Notes: a model not told the origin generated them from the sequence alone. Numbered from the stretch's first letter, positions 28,738-37,759 are shown. The stretch is DNA of 64,000 nt from Allobosea sp. (GCF_017308075.1 NZ_JAFKFX010000024.1:410645-474644), one strand, 5' to 3'. Numbers and translations are program-made.

Positions 28738-31002
28738 CTATTCCGCCGCCGGCGCGAGGGGGGATGGCGGCGGCACCGCCGTGATCGCAGCCGCCCCAGC
28801 GGCCCCCTTGCCGCCGCCCTCGCGTACCGTCACCGCGGTCGAGGCGAAGGGCACCTCCGCCTCGAGCAGGCCGCGATAGACCCGCTTCAGGGCCTCGCGC
28901 TGCAGCATCGAAGCCTGGGTCGGCTTGGAGGTGAACTTCAGCCGGATCACGATCGCCGCATCCGTGATGTCGGCGACGCCCTGCATCTTGAGCTGGGCGA
29001 TGAAATGCGGCCCGAATTCCGGGTCCTCCAGCAGAGCGAGACCGACCTTCTTGATCGTCTTGCGCGCCTTCTCGATATCGGCGGAGTGATCGAGCCGGAC
29101 ATTGAACTTCACCGTCGCCCAGTCGCGGCTGGCATTGGTCAGCGACTGCACCTGCCCGAACGGAACGGTGTGGATCTGCCCGCTCTGATGGCGCAACTGC
29201 ATCGAGCGCAGTGAAATCTTCTCGACCGTGCCCTTGAGGCGCCCGGTATCGACATATTCGCCGACGCGGAAGGCATCCTCCAGCATGAAGAAGAAGCCGG
29301 AGACGATGTCGCGCACCAGCGCCTGCGAGCCGAAGGAAATGGCGAGACCGAGAATGCCGAAACCGGCCAGCAGCGGCCCGATATCGACACCGAGGCGCGA
29401 CAGGAGCACCAGGATGGTCAGGCCGATCACCGCCGTCAGCACGACGCCGCGCAGCACCGGCATCACCGTCGCCAGCCGCGACGGCGTATTGTCCTCCGGC
29501 ATCACGTCCTCGTCGACGGGACCGGTGGAGCGCGGACGCGGCGCATAGGCGTCGAAGAAGCCGCGCAGGAAGACCATCACGACCCAGCCGACGAACGCCA
29601 GCACGGCGATGCTGGCGAACTGGCGGGAGACCTGGCCGAACTGGCCGGAGCTCATGCCGAAAAGCAGGCCAACCCAGATGCGTGCCACCAGATAGAAGCC
29701 GCCAGCCCACATCACGCCGCCGGCGGCCGCGCGCACGGCATGGCCGAGGGCCTGTGCCAGCGGCGTCGGCTTGGCGATGGCGGCGCGGCGCGCCTGCCGG
29801 CAGGTCAAGAGGCTGTTGACCCCGACCGAGAGGATCGGCGCCAGCACGACGATGATCTGCGTCAGCTCGGCCGCCTCGGTCCAACGGCCGCCATTCGGCA
29901 TCATCGCCGCCGCGCGGCCGATCATCCAGAGCACGACCGCGATCGCGACATAGATCCAGGGCATCGCCTGCGCCAACAGCCTGCGACCGTGACTGGGCTC
30001 CGCGCTGCCGCTGAGGACGAGCGCGGTCAGGTCGTACCGCGCGTCGACGAACCACCAGACCTTGTAGGCGGCGAGCACGAAGCCGCTGAGCGTCACCAGC
30101 CCGGCGACCGGCTCAGGCCCACCGGAAACCCGCTGCGCCAGCAGCGCGGCGACGATGAAGATCGGCACGATCACGGCATAGACGCAGAGCAGGCGGAAAT
30201 GCCGCTCCGCCCGTGGCAACGGCATCAGCCGGCGCTCGGGCTCGCCCGGAGCGAGCAGGAATCGGCCGGTGGCGATATAGGCTGCCCCGACAGCCGTACC
30301 ATTGGTGATCCCGCGCAGGGCATGGGCTGCAAGATCGTCCGAAGGCAGCCAGTAGCTGCCGGCGAGCCGCGCCACCACCAGACCGAGCGCGATCGTCAGC
30401 AGATCCTGCAGCAGGCCGAAGCCGGAAGCGATCAGCCTGGCCGTGAAATACTCTGCCCGGGGCCGCATGCGGGCTGCGAACCATCTTGCCGTGGCAAAGC
30501 GGAACAGCAGGGCGATGCCAAGCGCCAGGGCGAGCGAAACGAAGAGACGCGTCGTCGGCGAAGCATTGCGGTTCAGCGACCAGCTCCGCAGCCAGTCCCC
30601 CGGCAGGAAGCGGACGCTCGGAATCGCGGCGCGGCCATAGTCGAGACCCGAGACGAAATAGTCGACCAGGGCCTCGGCCTGGGTGTCCGTCGTCTCGGCA
30701 AGCGACGGTGCGGGAGGCGGCTTGGGCGCTTTGGCTGCCTTCCCCGCCGGTTCGGCGGGCACCGGCGCCTCGGCCGGCACCCCACCGACCCGGACCTCGA
30801 CCCGGCGTCCGCCAGCCGAAAGCGCATCGACGAGCTTGCGGACCGTCTCGGGGGCCTCGTCGCCGCGCAGCGTCAGGGTCAGCGGCTCCGCCGGCGCGTC
30901 CTTTGTCTGCGCCGCCGCCGGCCCGGCCAGCGCCAGGGCCGTCATCGCCAGCAGGAACCAGCGCATTGCGGCCAATCCCGGACCGATCCACTTCCGACGC
31001 AT
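28738..31002 (-). CDS. MscS-family mechanosensitive ion channel, large type
   Basis: A 754-residue protein with a signal peptide (GLAAMRWFLLAMTALALAGP), a periplasmic region, about ten membrane helices, and a C-terminal MscS core. The pore helix and beta domain (~559-623) read ILGLAISFGSQALVRDIVSG, FFFMLEDAFRVGEYV and HQSGQIHTVPFGQV. The layout is like YbiO/MscK-type channels that open under membrane tension to relieve osmotic shock. I chose ATG 31002 (MRRKWIGPG), which follows GGGGGA, rather than the longer frame. Confidence 0.92.
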   Translation of the reverse strand: MRRKWIGPGLAAMRWFLLAMTALALAGPAAAQTKDAPAEPLTLTLRGDEAPETVRKLVDALSAGGRRVEVRVGGVPAEAPVPAEPAGKAAKAPKPPPAPSLAETTDTQAEALVDYFVSGLDYGRAAIPSVRFLPGDWLRSWSLNRNASPTTRLFVSLALALGIALLFRFATARWFAARMRPRAEYFTARLIASGFGLLQDLLTIALGLVVARLAGSYWLPSDDLAAHALRGITNGTAVGAAYIATGRFLLAPGEPERRLMPLPRAERHFRLLCVYAVIVPIFIVAALLAQRVSGGPEPVAGLVTLSGFVLAAYKVWWFVDARYDLTALVLSGSAEPSHGRRLLAQAMPWIYVAIAVVLWMIGRAAAMMPNGGRWTEAAELTQIIVVLAPILSVGVNSLLTCRQARRAAIAKPTPLAQALGHAVRAAAGGVMWAGGFYLVARIWVGLLFGMSSGQFGQVSRQFASIAVLAFVGWVVMVFLRGFFDAYAPRPRSTGPVDEDVMPEDNTPSRLATVMPVLRGVVLTAVIGLTILVLLSRLGVDIGPLLAGFGILGLAISFGSQALVRDIVSGFFFMLEDAFRVGEYVDTGRLKGTVEKISLRSMQLRHQSGQIHTVPFGQVQSLTNASRDWATVKFNVRLDHSADIEKARKTIKKVGLALLEDPEFGPHFIAQLKMQGVADITDAAIVIRLKFTSKPTQASMLQREALKRVYRGLLEAEVPFASTAVTVREGGGKGAAGAAAITAVPPPSPLAPAAE

Positions 31003-31074
31003 TCCGTCCCCCTGGCTCGCAAGCGCAGATTGCTGCCGCTCGCCCCGCATTGGCAAGCATCTAGGCGAGCGCGA

Positions 31075-32265
31075 TCAGCGTGTCTTCAGCCACCGCCCGA
31101 GCCGGGCCACCGCATCCTCGCACTCCGCCAGCGATCCCGCGAAGGACAGCCGCACCGTGCGCGCGCCGCGCCCTTCGTCGAAATCGAGTCCCGGCGTAAT
31201 CGCGACCCCGGCCTGTTCGAGAGCATCGCGACAGAAACTCATGGAATCGTTCGAGTATTTTCCGATGTCGAGATAGATGTAGAAGGCGCCGTCGACCGGC
31301 AGGAAGTCGCCGAGCCCGATTTCCGGCAGCGCCTTGAGCAGATAGGCGCGGTTGGCGGCATAGCCTTCCTTGATCGCCTCGCATTCGGCGGTCGCGTCGA
31401 AGGCCGCCTCGCCCGCGACCTGGCTCAACATCGGCACCGAGATCGAGAGATTCTGCTGCAATCGCTCGATCGTCCGCACCAGCCGCTCCGGCACCACCAG
31501 CCAGCCGACGCGCCAGCCGGTCATGCAGTAGTACTTGGAGAAGGAGTTGACGACGATCGCATCCTGATCGGCGGCAAGCGCCGTCGTCGCCGGCTGGTCA
31601 TAGGTCAGACCGTGATAGATCTCGTCGGAGATGTACCAGAGCCCGAGCCGCCGGCATTCGGCCGCGACCGCAGCGATCGCCTCCGGCGTCATCACCACGC
31701 CGGTCGGATTGGCCGGGCTCATGGTCAGCACGCCGGCGAGCGGCGCCTCGGCATGAGCCTTGGCGATCAGCTCGGGCGTCAGCGCATAGCGCGTCTCCGG
31801 CCCGACCGGAATCGCGACCGGCTCCAGCCCGAGCGCAATCAGAATGTTGCGATAGGCCGGATAGCCCGGCGCCGTGATCGCGATACGCGCGCCCGGCTCG
31901 AAACAGGCGAGGAAGGAAAGGATGAAGCCGCCGGACGACCCCGTGGTGACGATCACGCGCTCGGCCGGGACCTCGACGTCATAGGCCTCGCGATAATGCC
32001 GGGCGATGCGGGCGCGCAGCGAGCCGATGCCGAGCGCCTGCGTATAGCCGATGCGCCCGTCGTCGAGCGCCCGCGCCGCGGCCGCCCTGATGCTCGCCGG
32101 CGTCGGCGCCGAAGGCTGGCCGACTTCCATGTGCACCACCGAGCCGCCCCGCCGCTCGATCGCCTCGGCGGCATTCATCACGTCCATGACGATGAAGGGG
32201 GCGACGGCTTCCGCCCGCGCGGCGGGCTTCGGCGCCGGCGGCGCGCCGGATGCGACAATGGTCAT
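31075..32265 (-). CDS. PLP-dependent aminotransferase, class I/II
   Basis: A 396-residue fold-type I aminotransferase. The PLP lysine is in NSFSKYYCMTGWRVGW, the cofactor Asp in WYISDEIYHGLTYD, and the substrate-carboxylate Arg in ARTVRLSFAGSL. LTMSPANPTGVVM is the conserved Asn-Pro loop. Closest in feel to aspartate/alanine-type aminotransferases of the AspC/YdcR range; the amino acid cannot be told from sequence. It is followed 66 bp upstream on the same strand by the ImmA-like gene. Confidence 0.9.
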   Translation of the reverse strand: MTIVASGAPPAPKPAARAEAVAPFIVMDVMNAAEAIERRGGSVVHMEVGQPSAPTPASIRAAAARALDDGRIGYTQALGIGSLRARIARHYREAYDVEVPAERVIVTTGSSGGFILSFLACFEPGARIAITAPGYPAYRNILIALGLEPVAIPVGPETRYALTPELIAKAHAEAPLAGVLTMSPANPTGVVMTPEAIAAVAAECRRLGLWYISDEIYHGLTYDQPATTALAADQDAIVVNSFSKYYCMTGWRVGWLVVPERLVRTIERLQQNLSISVPMLSQVAGEAAFDATAECEAIKEGYAANRAYLLKALPEIGLGDFLPVDGAFYIYLDIGKYSNDSMSFCRDALEQAGVAITPGLDFDEGRGARTVRLSFAGSLAECEDAVARLGRWLKTR

Positions 32266-32331
32266 GCGTGGCCTCGAAGAGATTGGCGTTGCGCCGAGCC
32301 ATGCCCCGCCAGCGCGCGGATCGCAAGCGGC

Positions 32332-32898
32332 TCAGCCTGCCGCCCCGCCCGGCCGCGAAGACGAAACAGTGGCACTCTCGCCCGAGCGCAACTCGCTGTG
32401 CCGGACGATCGCGGCGCTCATGCTGACATGGTAGCGCCGGCTCAGCCCCGTCGCGTCGAGGGTCCGCACAGCCGGCGTATCGGGGATCAGGAAGGCGGCG
32501 GCGTAGCGCCGGGCCTGATATTCCATCGACCGCAGCTTCGGCGAGAAGCGCTCCGCTGGGCTGCCGGAGGGGCCGCGATTGAAAGTGCCTTCATGGCCGA
32601 GCAGAGCGTGTCCGACGGCGTGCGCCACCGCCATCAGCGCCCTGCCCTCGCCGCGATCCGCGCCCTCGAACACGGTGTCCGCTATCAGCAGGCGCTTGGC
32701 CTGCGAATCCCATTGCGCCTCGGCCTCGCCGAGGCTGTCATCGCCAACGCGCTCATAGGTGAAATTCGGATAGCGCGCCTTCAGCCGCGCCATCAGCTTG
32801 GCGAAGTCGATGGCCCTGTCGTCGCGAAAGCCGAGCCCGCGTCGATGCGCCAGGGCGCGCGCGTCGATCTGCTCGTCGGTCAGGAAGGCATGGCGCAT
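32332..32898 (-). CDS. ImmA/IrrE-like protein with degenerate zinc motif
   Basis: A 188-residue protein laid out like ImmA/IrrE metallopeptidases, which cleave repressors paired with them. The zinc helix reads AVAHAVGHALLGHEGTF. Family members have HExxH; here it is H-A-V-G-H, so the catalytic Glu is Ala. The downstream part (SMEYQARRYAAAFLIPDTPA) matches the E-x-x-A-N-x-F-A helix with changes. Either the protease activity is lost and the protein only binds, or the family assignment is looser than it looks. No adjacent XRE repressor is visible. Confidence 0.6.
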   Translation of the reverse strand: MRHAFLTDEQIDARALAHRRGLGFRDDRAIDFAKLMARLKARYPNFTYERVGDDSLGEAEAQWDSQAKRLLIADTVFEGADRGEGRALMAVAHAVGHALLGHEGTFNRGPSGSPAERFSPKLRSMEYQARRYAAAFLIPDTPAVRTLDATGLSRRYHVSMSAAIVRHSELRSGESATVSSSRPGGAAG

Positions 32899-32969
32899 GG
32901 ACGAGCCTCCGGATGCCGGCCCATCATAGCGCTCGTGCCGCGACGGCTCAACGAACCCTGCGGAACGCC

Positions 32970-33938
32970 TCAGCTCGCCAGAATAGCCTCGACGATCTCC
33001 TGTACGTCGAGTGCCTCCCGAAGGGTCGCGAGCTGGTGCGGTTCGCCGCGGGTCAGCCGGGCGACGCCTTCGAGCTGGCGCTTCAGCGCGACCGGCCTCG
33101 CCTCGAGCTGCGACAGCGCGTCGGGGGCGCGCTGCCAGGAGCCGTCCGGCAGGCGCCGCTCGGCCAGCGACCAGTCGCAGAGCCGTACCGCCCCCTTGTC
33201 GCCTTCCAGTAGCCAGATATTGTGGTCGTCCTTGGCCGTCGTGCCGACGCCGCCCGTCAGCGTCAGCGGCAGGTCGCCCGCTAGCATCGTCGCCGCGATG
33301 GCGCGCTCCGAGCGGCCGGCTTCCGGGAAACTCGCGCTCGCTTTCAGCCCGTGCAGCGGACCGAGCAGACGTCGGCTCAGGAACAGGAAATGCGAGACGA
33401 CCTCGCGGGTGAAGCCGCCCTGCTCGCGCCGATCGAGCCAGCCGGCGGCATCGGCCTGCCAGGGGCGCGGCCAGCGCGCGAAGGCGACCTCGATCGAGAC
33501 TTTGCGGAGCGTGCCGAGTTCGCTCTTCGCGATCCAGTCCGCCAGGGTCGCTACGGCCGGCGAAGAGGCGAAGGGGAAGTTCACCGCACCGCGCCCGCCA
33601 GCCTCGGCGACGAAGGCGCGGGCATCGTCAAGGTCGACGGCGAGCGGCTTCTCGCAGAACACGCTGCGCCCGGCATCGAGCGCCGCGCGGGCATGGCCGA
33701 GATGGGAGGAAGGCGGCGAGGCGATATAGACGCAGTCGCTGGCGGCGATCACCGAATCAGCGCCGTCCAGCATCGCCACCTGCGGCAGCTCCTTGCCAAT
33801 TCGCCCCATCGCCTCGGCCGCCGGGTCCCAGATGCCGGCGGCGCGGACGAGATCGGGCGACTGGTCGAGCACGGCGCGCAGCATGCGCTCGCCCATGATG
33901 CCGGCGCCGATGATGCCGATGGAAACAGGAGCTGACAT
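32970..33938 (-). CDS. Gfo/Idh/MocA family oxidoreductase
   Basis: A 322-residue NAD(P)-dependent oxidoreductase. The Rossmann motif is SIGIIGAGIMGERML and the family signature is VFCEKPLAVDLDDARAF with the substrate-binding Lys in EKP. The C-terminal half (SIEVAFARWPRPW, EVVSHFLFLSRRLLGPL) is the substrate domain; EVVSHFLF places a His where the family catalytic His is expected. Substrates are usually sugars, inositols or related polyols, not predictable here. I chose ATG 33938 (MSAPVSIGI). Confidence 0.88.
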   Translation of the reverse strand: MSAPVSIGIIGAGIMGERMLRAVLDQSPDLVRAAGIWDPAAEAMGRIGKELPQVAMLDGADSVIAASDCVYIASPPSSHLGHARAALDAGRSVFCEKPLAVDLDDARAFVAEAGGRGAVNFPFASSPAVATLADWIAKSELGTLRKVSIEVAFARWPRPWQADAAGWLDRREQGGFTREVVSHFLFLSRRLLGPLHGLKASASFPEAGRSERAIAATMLAGDLPLTLTGGVGTTAKDDHNIWLLEGDKGAVRLCDWSLAERRLPDGSWQRAPDALSQLEARPVALKRQLEGVARLTRGEPHQLATLREALDVQEIVEAILAS

Positions 33939-34029
33939 GGAAGGCCTCATTGATCGCGGGCGCTCCGCATAGCAGCCTCAGGCGCTGCGAGACAGGCGCA
34001 TCCGCGCAAGACCGGCGCAAGACGGGCCC

Positions 34030-35289
34030 TCAGGCCCTGCGACGCCGCTCCGCGACCAGCGCTTCCGCCCCATCGGCGGGAATGTACTCGCCGCGATTGC
34101 GCCCGAGCGCCTTGGCGGCATAGAGCGCCGCATCGGCGCGTCGGTACAGGTCGGACGAGCTTTCGCGCCCATCGAACAGGGTTGCGCCGAGGCTCACCGT
34201 GACATGGTCGGCGGTCGGCGACGCCGCATGCTCGATCCCGAGTTGCGCGATCGCCGCGACGAGTTCCTGGAGACGCGGAACGCTCTCTTCCGGCACGGCG
34301 TCATAGAGCAGCAGGCCGAACTCCTCGCCGCCGAGTCGCCCGGCTATGTCCAGCGGCCGCCAACCGGCCTCGGCGATGGTGCGCGCGATCAGCCGGAGCG
34401 TCTCGTCGCCGGCATGATGGCCATAATGGTCGTTGTAGCGCTTGAAATGGTCGACATCCAGGATGGCGAACATCACCGCGACCTGGTCGAGCCGTGCCTG
34501 CTCCAGTGCCATGGCGGCCTGCTGCTCGAAGCCGCGGCGATTGGCGATACCGGTGAGCGGGTCCGACATGGCATGGTCCTGCAGCAGGCGCCGCAGCAGG
34601 AACTGGTCGCGCTGGGCGCGCTCGCGCAGCCAGGCACCGACACCCCCGACGAAGACGGCGAAGAACAAGAGGATCGAAAGCCGGAAATGCTCGCTCAGAT
34701 GAGCCGGCACGCTCAGCATCACGAAGCCGAGCGCCGTGGTGAACAGGGCGATGAAGAGCGCGACACCGGAGCTCTGGAGGAAGGTCAGACCGACCGGCAG
34801 GAAGACCGCCGCGATGATGACGAGCTGCGCGATGTCCGCCTGGGGCAGCCCGCGCAGCTTGAACATGTTGGCGATGAAGGTGCTGGTCGCCCCGATCAGA
34901 GCGAGGGCCAGCATCGAAAGCCGGTGATAGGCGCGCGGCAGGCGCTGCGTCGCCAGCATGCTGATCTGGATCAGCAGCACCCCGAGCGTCGCCAACCGCA
35001 GCAGGATGGCGAGCGCGACCTCGTGGTCGCCCTCGGCCAGCGCGGCCCAGCCGTCGAGCCGCGAGAGATCGAGGCCGATGAAGATCAGCCAGATACCCAG
35101 CGCCGTGATCAGGCAGACCAGCGTGCTGGTACGCTGATCGGCGCGCATATGCAGCCGGTATTCGCGCTCCAGCCTGGGCTCGAAATGCAGGCCGTCGATG
35201 CGCCGCCCCTGGGCGGGCCGCTCCGCCGTCGCCCCCTCCGCAGCCGGGGGGCCTGCCTCAAAATCGGGATTTTTTCGCAAGCTGGACAC
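34030..35289 (-). CDS. diguanylate cyclase with multi-helix membrane sensor
   Basis: A 419-residue protein: about six membrane helices (~55-215) then a GGDEF domain with DPLTGIANRRGFEQQ, ILDVDHFKRYNDHYGHHAGD and the active site GGEEF. An RxxD product-inhibition site (RPLD) lies five residues before GGEEF, so feedback by c-di-GMP is likely. It makes c-di-GMP, which governs attachment and motility. The start is a GTG at 35289. The MASE-like sensor segment has no recognised ligand. Confidence 0.92.
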   Translation of the reverse strand: MSSLRKNPDFEAGPPAAEGATAERPAQGRRIDGLHFEPRLEREYRLHMRADQRTSTLVCLITALGIWLIFIGLDLSRLDGWAALAEGDHEVALAILLRLATLGVLLIQISMLATQRLPRAYHRLSMLALALIGATSTFIANMFKLRGLPQADIAQLVIIAAVFLPVGLTFLQSSGVALFIALFTTALGFVMLSVPAHLSEHFRLSILLFFAVFVGGVGAWLRERAQRDQFLLRRLLQDHAMSDPLTGIANRRGFEQQAAMALEQARLDQVAVMFAILDVDHFKRYNDHYGHHAGDETLRLIARTIAEAGWRPLDIAGRLGGEEFGLLLYDAVPEESVPRLQELVAAIAQLGIEHAASPTADHVTVSLGATLFDGRESSSDLYRRADAALYAAKALGRNRGEYIPADGAEALVAERRRRA

Positions 35290-35438
35290 CTGCGCGATCC
35301 TGGCGACGACAAGCTAAAGGGACCTTGACGACGGCCGGGCGAACGGGCTGCCCCCCGCGATTTCGGCTCGGAAGGTTTCGGAGCGCTTGCGCATTTGCCG
35401 CGCATTCGAACCATTGCACGGCGAGTGATGCGCAGCGC

Positions 35439-35469
35439 TTGACCCTCCATCAGATGGAGACGCTACGAC
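35439..35469 (+). promoter_or_regulatory. MerR-type promoter with 19-bp spacer and operator
   Basis: TTGACC (35439-35444) and TACGAC (35464-35469) are 19 bp apart, and the spacer holds the inverted repeat CTCCAT-CAG-ATGGAG (35445-35459). MerR activators act on just such over-long spacers. The expected transcription start is at the ATG itself (35476), and no ribosome site precedes it, pointing to a leaderless mRNA and autoregulation. Confidence 0.65.
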
Positions 35470-35475
35470 ATCGCC

Positions 35476-36390
35476 ATGACTGACGAACGCTACACGATCG
35501 GCGAACTCTCCCGGCTCAGCGGCGTGCCGGTGCGACGCATCCGCTTCTATTCCGACAAGGGGCTGCTGCCGCCGGCCAGCCGGACCATGGCGAACTACCG
35601 CGTTTATTCGGATGCCGATGCGGCGCGGCTCGAACTGATCCAGGCGCTGCGTGCCATGGGCGCCAGTCTCGCCGCGATCCGCGGCATGCTCGCGCGCAAG
35701 ACCTCGCTCGTCGAACTGCTGGCGCTGCGCCTGTCGGCCCTCGAAGCAGAAATCGCCGGCAAGCGGCGCATCGCTGCGACCCTGCGCGCCGCGCTGCGCC
35801 ACCCCGAGCCCTCCCCGGACGACATCAGGAGATTATGGACCATGACCTTGCTGTCCAATGCCGATATGCGCGCCCTGACCGAGCGCTTCTTCGAGGAGGT
35901 CACCGGGGACAGGATCAGCCCCGAATGGAAGCGCGAAGCCCTGGCTGCCGGAACCCCGGAGCTGCCGGAAGACCCTTCGCCGGAGCAGATCGACGCCTTC
36001 GCCGAACTGCGGGCAATGTTGAGCGACCCGGCCCTCATCGCCAGCGCCAGAACGGATTCCGCCTCGATGTGGGCGGCGGATTTCGATCCGGCCGCCTATC
36101 ATGCCGCCGCCGGGCGGATCCTTGCCAGCATCCGCCTGGCGATGGCGAAGGACGAGGCTCCAAGCTCCGTGACCGGCCTGTGCATTGCGCGCGATTGGCT
36201 GGACGCCTCGGCCAAGGCGATGAAGCGCCAGCCGGACGAAGCCTTCCGCGCCTGGCATCTCGACCAGTACCGTCGCCACCATGACCGATCGCTGCGCTAC
36301 CAGCAGCTGCTCGCGATCCTGCGCGGCGAGGCGGCGCCCGGGCGCGAATGGTGGTGGATCAACGAGGCGCTGACCGCGCTCAGGCTGTAG
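35476..36390 (+). CDS. MerR-family transcriptional regulator
   Basis: A 304-residue regulator. The N-terminal winged helix is typical of MerR (YTIGELSRLSGVPVRRIRFY, DKGLLPPASRTMANYRVYSD) with the dimerisation helix following (~75-115). The C-terminal ~180 residues are mostly helical and acidic, with no cysteine metal-site pattern, so the effector is probably an organic compound. It may control itself through the operator just upstream and perhaps the TenA-like gene 95 bp downstream. Confidence 0.88.
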   Translation: MTDERYTIGELSRLSGVPVRRIRFYSDKGLLPPASRTMANYRVYSDADAARLELIQALRAMGASLAAIRGMLARKTSLVELLALRLSALEAEIAGKRRIAATLRAALRHPEPSPDDIRRLWTMTLLSNADMRALTERFFEEVTGDRISPEWKREALAAGTPELPEDPSPEQIDAFAELRAMLSDPALIASARTDSASMWAADFDPAAYHAAAGRILASIRLAMAKDEAPSSVTGLCIARDWLDASAKAMKRQPDEAFRAWHLDQYRRHHDRSLRYQQLLAILRGEAAPGREWWWINEALTALRL

Positions 36391-36485
36391 TCGCGCAAGG
36401 CGGCCCGTCCGGCGCAGCGCTTCCGTGGCGCCCGCGCGCTGGCTATGACTGCGCGCGATTCCGTCTCCGGAAACGAGGTGCCGAC

Positions 36486-37151
36486 ATGGATATTTTCGAC
36501 AGGCTGAAAGTTGCCGCCGCCGCAGACTGGGCAACTTATGTCGAGCATGATTTCGTGCGGCAGATGGGCGAAGGCTCGCTGCCGCAGGCGGCGTTCCGGA
36601 CCTATCTTACCCAGGACTATCTCTTCCTGATCCAGTTCGCGCGCGCCTATGCGCTCGCCACCTATAAGAGCCGGACGCTCGCCGACATGAGGGCGGCCAA
36701 GGCCGGCCTCTCGGCAATCCTCGACCTCGAAATGGAGCTGCATGTCCGGCTCTGCGGCCGCTGGGGCCTGTCGCCGGAGGAGCTCGAAGCGGCGCCGGAG
36801 CACCAGGCGACGGTCGCCTACACCCGCTATGTGCTCGATTGTGGCCAGTCCGGCGACCTGCTCGACCTGCATGTCGCGCTCGCCCCCTGTGTCATCGGCT
36901 ATGCCGAAATCGGCGCCCGGCTCGCCGCCGAGATCGGCCCGGCGCTCGAAAACCACCCCTATCGCGAATGGATCGGCGAATATGCCGGCGAGGCCTTCCA
37001 GAGCATCGCCCGCGATGCCCGCCGCCATCTCGACGAGCTCGCCGCCCGTGCCATGACCGAACGCCGCTTCGCCGACCTCGCGGCGCTGTTCGGCAAGGCC
37101 TCGCGGCTGGAAGCCGATTTCTGGCAGATGGGGCTGGACGGGGCGAGGTGA
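36486..37151 (+). CDS. TenA-like protein (aminopyrimidine aminohydrolase / thiaminase II family)
   Basis: A 221-residue all-helical protein. TenA hydrolyses aminomethyl-pyrimidine in thiamine salvage. Expected active-site positions are filled: Asp in YLTQDYLFLIQFARAYA, Cys and Tyr in LAPCVIGYAEIG, and Glu in LEADFWQMGL. Length is right. No thiamine genes or TPP riboswitch lie nearby; instead it sits between a MerR regulator and a peptide-export locus. It could be a stray salvage gene, or this TenA/PqqC-fold protein may serve the peptide locus; the first is the default. Start ATG 36486 with GAGG upstream. Confidence 0.88.
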   Translation: MDIFDRLKVAAAADWATYVEHDFVRQMGEGSLPQAAFRTYLTQDYLFLIQFARAYALATYKSRTLADMRAAKAGLSAILDLEMELHVRLCGRWGLSPEELEAAPEHQATVAYTRYVLDCGQSGDLLDLHVALAPCVIGYAEIGARLAAEIGPALENHPYREWIGEYAGEAFQSIARDARRHLDELAARAMTERRFADLAALFGKASRLEADFWQMGLDGAR

Positions 37152-37282
37152 CATTCTCGGCCGGGGGTCCCCTGCCCGGCCGCGCGTCACGCCAAGGGCG
37201 AGCCCCGGACCACCGCTGCGCTCGCTCTTCCGCAAACGCGTCCGACAAGGAAGATCGCACGCCCGCCGACACCGCCCGCGAG

Positions 37283-37316
37283 CTGTAAGGTGCCTGTAAG
37301 CGCAGGGCGGTCAAAT
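37283..37316 (+). promoter_or_regulatory. direct-repeat promoter of peptide gene 1
   Basis: CTGTAAG at 37283 and 37294 (11-bp period), then ten bases and a -10-like TCAAAT (37311-37316). The last repeat is 70 bp from the peptide ATG. Repeats with 11-bp period replacing the -35 are typical of OmpR/PhoB-class activators. The same arrangement precedes the second peptide gene at 44567-44599. Confidence 0.6.
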
Positions 37317-37370
37317 GCCTCATCAGGCCGGACGAAGCAGTCGCCGGCCGGAAGCGAGAGGAAACTGACC

Positions 37371-37601
37371 ATGACCGCCACCAATGCCTTCGACACCGCC
37401 CGCGACACCTCCATCGCCCTGACCGATGACGAGCTCGACACCGTGGCCGGCGCCGGCATCGGCCAGAAGATCCTGGGCATCGCCCTCACCACGGGCGGCG
37501 TCCTGACCACCGCGACGGGCGTCGTCACCCGCCAGTGGGGCCTCGCCAGCCGCGGCTGCAACATGCTGGTGGACGGCATCGGCCATCTCGAGGCCGCCTG
37601 A
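37371..37601 (+). CDS. double-glycine-type leader peptide 1 (bacteriocin-like precursor)
   Basis: A 76-residue precursor. The leader holds IALTDDELDTVAGAG (residues 15-29), matching the double-glycine leader pattern: Leu17 at -12, Glu21-Leu22 at -8/-7, Val25 at -4, Gly27-Ala28 at -2/-1. Predicted cleavage after Ala28 leaves a ~48-residue hydrophobic, Gly/Thr-rich core (IGQKILGIALTTGGVLTTAT) with one Cys (63). The leader strongly resembles that of the convergent peptide gene 2. A GAGAGGAA ribosome site precedes the ATG. The C39 exporter 1.5 kb downstream is the likely processing partner. Activity is unknown. Confidence 0.72.
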   Translation: MTATNAFDTARDTSIALTDDELDTVAGAGIGQKILGIALTTGGVLTTATGVVTRQWGLASRGCNMLVDGIGHLEAA

Positions 37602-37621
37602 CCTCCCCATAGAGCGAGCAC

Positions 37622-37641
37622 CGGCCCCTTCCGGGGCCGGC
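37622..37641 (+). terminator. hairpin after peptide gene 1, probable attenuator
   Basis: CCGGCCCC (37622-37629), loop TTCC, GGGGCCGG (37634-37641), no U-run. Placed between a small substrate gene and its large exporter genes, it could lower read-through or stabilise the peptide mRNA, so that more peptide than exporter is made. Confidence 0.5.
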
Positions 37642-37759
37642 GCTGCCGGAACGAGAGCAAATCCGCGGCCGCGCGGCAGAAATACTGCCGGCATTTGCGA
37701 ATACTCAACGTTTGGCCAGCTTATCTGGCCGGGATACGGAGAGTTCAGGATCGCTGCGG

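Noticed and set aside
29740-33729. 1329-codon plus-strand frame spanning four minus-strand genes
   Set aside because: It crosses gene boundaries of well-identified minus-strand genes, and no family motif is present.
36000-37370. TPP riboswitch near the TenA-like gene
   Set aside because: Looked for the conserved CTGAGA and ACCTGATCTGG-type blocks upstream of 36486 and found none.
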